In this document: positions 62,176 through 64,000 of the stretch, in pieces
Position numbering within the stretch: the stretch's first letter is position 1
How the letters are laid out: every line of letters begins with the position of its first letter
DNA from: Akkermansia muciniphila
GTDB taxonomy: Bacteria; Verrucomicrobiota; Verrucomicrobiia; Verrucomicrobiales; Akkermansiaceae
Reading direction: 5' to 3'
NCBI RefSeq assembly: GCF_030848305.1
Contig: NZ_CP114598.1
Location: 62,001 to 126,000, forward strand
Length of the DNA stretch: 64,000 nt
Translations under genes and position numbers: made by a program
The notes under the pieces: generated by a model
What the model saw: only the letters and a program-made list of their open reading frames with translations
Databases searched by the model: none
Told to the model about the DNA's origin: nothing

Positions 62176-62933
62176 CAGCTTACCAAGAAAATGCTCATGG
62201 ATGCAATAAAGAGGACCACGCAACAGCACGCCAACATCCGTCCCGGCATGCCGCGGCGGTAAATAAACCACAGCAGGACGCTGTAGCCTGCCGTGAGAAG
62301 AGAGACAATGGAGGTCTTGGCTGCATTGATGGGGAGATGCCCCCGCCATCCGAGCCATTCCCCGAGCAGAAGAAGGAGGAATGCCACAAGAATCAGGCGC
62401 TTCATGCTGGCTTCCAGTGTACGGATGGGAGGAAGCATACGGCAGGTACCGGGAATCCGGCGGCTTTTGAGACATTCATTCTGCATGCAGAACGCCGCTC
62501 CCGCAGCAGCAGCCAGGCCGCCGGCTCCGTAGGACATCATGGCTATACCCACGTGCGCCGTCACCCAGAAGTCATGCGTGCCCTGCACGTCCGCGCCGGC
62601 ACGGCCTATCAGCAGAGAGAGAGCCGTCAGCACGGCAATAGCCGGAGCCGTAAAGATGCCAAGCATGGACATTCGGTAAGCACGTCCCAGCATCAGATAA
62701 AAGAGGTTGATGCTCCAGGAAAGAAAGAAAAGCACCTCCGAAGCGCCGCGGATGGGGCACATTCCCGTCTGGTACGCTTTGACGCATAGCGCCCCTGTCT
62801 GGAGAACAAAGAGGCACGCCATCCAAAGATGGGCATATAAAAACCGTTGTCCGGAAGCCAGCAGGCGCCATCCCAGCCCTGTGAAAGCCAGGGAGAGGAT
62901 GAGAGAGGCAATGGCCCACCAGTTATCGTTCAT
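62175..62933 (-). CDS. HemX/CcsA-like membrane protein
   Basis: 252 residues with about eight hydrophobic helices, of the cytochrome c assembly (CcsA/ResC/HemX) family. The segment CPIRGASEVLFFLSW and the later FWVTAHVGIAMMSYGAGGL (conserved His of the family) resemble the haem-handling core, but the full WWD tryptophan motif of CcsA is not obvious. Placed directly before hemA with a stop/start overlap, as hemX is in many genomes, where it lowers HemA levels or assists haem export. Either role is inference. Confidence 0.85.
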   Translation of the reverse strand: MNDNWWAIASLILSLAFTGLGWRLLASGQRFLYAHLWMACLFVLQTGALCVKAYQTGMCPIRGASEVLFFLSWSINLFYLMLGRAYRMSMLGIFTAPAIAVLTALSLLIGRAGADVQGTHDFWVTAHVGIAMMSYGAGGLAAAAGAAFCMQNECLKSRRIPGTCRMLPPIRTLEASMKRLILVAFLLLLLGEWLGWRGHLPINAAKTSIVSLLTAGYSVLLWFIYRRGMPGRMLACCCVVLFIASMSIFLVS

Positions 62934-62953
62934 AAATCCGGCGCGGAAATGGT

Positions 62954-63748
62954 TCAGGAACGCAGATCGCGTTCAATGACGGCGTATGCCTGGTGGTTAT
63001 GAATAGATTCAAAATTTTCCGCTTCCACCCGGTACCAGCTGAAGGCGGAATGACTCTGCGTTTTCAACGCCACGTTGCGCACCAGGTCTTCCACAAAGAC
63101 AGGGTTTTCGTAAGCCTTTTCCGTCACCCATTTTTCATCCGGCCTTTTCAGCACACTGAACAGGGAACAGCTCGCGCAGGATTCCACCAGATCAATCAGG
63201 TCTTCAATCCAGACGGGCCTGGAGGCGAAACGCACGGAATAAGTAACCAGCCCGCGCTGGTTGTGGGCTCCGTAAGAACTCATAGCTTTGGAACAAGGGC
63301 AGAGCGTCGTCACGGGGACGATGACTGTCAGTTTGAAATCAGCCAGTTTGTTGTTCGCTTCCGCCTCCATCTCAAACCGGACGACGTAATCCATAAGCCC
63401 TTCAATTCCGGTCACAGGAGCCTTTTTGGAGCGGAAAAACGGGAATTCCATTTCCACATGGGAACGGCGGGCGGACAGGCGGCGAAGCAGTTCCCGCGGA
63501 ATAGCCAAGGCCGTATGCACATCCAGCAAGGGACCATGCTGGTGCAACGCCTCCACAAAACGGCTCATATGGGTGCCCTTGAATTCTTCCGGCAAATCCA
63601 CCGCCAGAGAAACCGTCGCCACGGTGGACTGGATGCGGTTGAGCTTGTCCTGTATCTGGATGGGGAAGCGCAGCCCTTTAACGCCCACCCGGTCAATGGA
63701 AATATTGCGCGTATCCGCCTCGGACTGGGTATCTTTCAGTTCCTGCAT
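62954..63748 (-). CDS. folE2: GTP cyclohydrolase FolE2 (type IB)
   Basis: 264 residues. Converts GTP to dihydroneopterin triphosphate for folate (and possibly queuosine-type) synthesis without the zinc-specific FolE fold. Seen: VGVKGLRFPIQI near the N-terminus, the metal-ligand VTTLCPCSKAMSSYGAHNQRG with the conserved cysteine, and FVEDLVRNVA near the end. FolE2 can use metals other than zinc and is often a zinc-limitation backup, so its presence may fit the metal importer in this window. Start ATG at 63748. Confidence 0.94.
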   Translation of the reverse strand: MQELKDTQSEADTRNISIDRVGVKGLRFPIQIQDKLNRIQSTVATVSLAVDLPEEFKGTHMSRFVEALHQHGPLLDVHTALAIPRELLRRLSARRSHVEMEFPFFRSKKAPVTGIEGLMDYVVRFEMEAEANNKLADFKLTVIVPVTTLCPCSKAMSSYGAHNQRGLVTYSVRFASRPVWIEDLIDLVESCASCSLFSVLKRPDEKWVTEKAYENPVFVEDLVRNVALKTQSHSAFSWYRVEAENFESIHNHQAYAVIERDLRS

Positions 63749-63770
63749 GGGGAAAGAGAATGATGGGTGG

Positions 63771-63812
63771 AAATAAAGCGGGAGTCTGCCCTGTTACCGG
63801 ACAAACTCCCGC
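63771..63812 (-). terminator. Terminator after rpsR
   Basis: GCGGGAGT (63778-63785) pairs with ACTCCCGC (63805-63812) around a partly foldable loop; on the minus strand TTTATTT follows. It separates rpsR from folE2. Confidence 0.75.
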
Positions 63813-63855
63813 CTGCAAAGACAATTCTACCGAAAGAGATTTTCCTTGGGGCTTG

Positions 63856-64000
63856 TTACGGCAGAAGGTTGATGGAACGGGCCCGCTTGATTTCACGGGT
63901 TACCTTGCGGTGCATTTTAGCGGACAGCCCAGTCACACGGCGGGGAAGAATTTTGCCGGTTTCAGAGGTGAACTTGGACAGGAAATCAGGGTTGAGCAGG
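63856..64000 (-). CDS. rpsR: 30S ribosomal protein S18, C-terminal part
   Basis: Only the last 48 codons lie inside the window; the start is beyond the right edge. The visible end, [20 protein letters not shown] then [16 protein letters not shown], is characteristic of S18, which pairs with S6 on the 30S platform. It is the first-transcribed gene of the minus-strand block seen here. Confidence 0.95.
   Translation of the reverse strand, partial: LLNPDFLSKFTSETGKILPRRVTGLSAKMHRKVTREIKRARSINLLP

Overview
The window reads like a chromosomal segment of a mucin-degrading verrucomicrobium, most likely Akkermansia muciniphila or a close relative. This is inferred from the high-GC housekeeping genes, the large secreted GH84 and GH89 N-acetylglucosaminidases, and an McsA-McsB-ClpC operon outside the Firmicutes. 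Most of the window is core genome with short ATGA-type overlaps inside operons.

Layout. 1-2.1 kb: menaquinone methyltransferase (partial) and a MATE transporter. 2.2 kb: tRNA with CAT anticodon. 2.4-3.9 kb (minus): a LeuA paralogue that lacks the allosteric domain, preceded by a 16-codon leader peptide with five consecutive leucine codons. 4-8.8 kb (minus): recJ and a GH84 hexosaminidase. 9-12 kb: a zinc/manganese-type ABC importer with one unknown membrane-anchored partner. 12.1-16.4 kb: mcsA-mcsB-clpC (protein arginine phosphorylation and proteolysis). 16.5-25.5 kb: GH89 enzyme, rhodanese, FAH-family protein, full-length leuA, a beta-propeller protein, YqeY, ispD and a sugar-nucleotide-type epimerase. 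25.6-29.6 kb: trpS, usp, ymdB, tcdA and a lipoprotein. 29.7-33 kb: an unusual tRNA-Leu(AAG), then a lone GmrSD-type restriction gene in lower-GC DNA flanked by gene debris. 33-45 kb: pfkB kinase, NUDIX, kbl, two large membrane Ser/Thr kinases flanking a ParA, and small exported proteins. 45.1-49.7 kb: tRNA-Cys, tRNA-Glu, thiS, mutL and an O-antigen-ligase-like protein.

49.9-59.1 kb is the most accessory part. It is a wrecked type I restriction locus: 5' and 3' pieces of hsdM, and an hsdR tail fused after a deletion that removed hsdS. An AT-rich cassette of about 6.7 kb sits inside hsdM. The cassette has two convergent arms. The rightward arm is an XRE regulator plus a C5-cytosine methyltransferase. 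The leftward arm is an XRE regulator, a BfiI/NgoFVII-like PLD nuclease, a Z1-domain SF2 helicase/ATPase, a second NgoFVII-like protein with altered catalytic residues, and a Vsr mismatch endonuclease. I read this as a complete composite restriction-modification or anti-phage system and as the best candidate for an undescribed system here.

59.5-64 kb: a DUF488 protein, a small basic protein, and a minus-strand block of rpsR (partial), folE2, a HemX/CcsA-like protein, hemA and hemC (early tetrapyrrole synthesis). No CRISPR array, transposase, integrase or recognisable riboswitch was seen.
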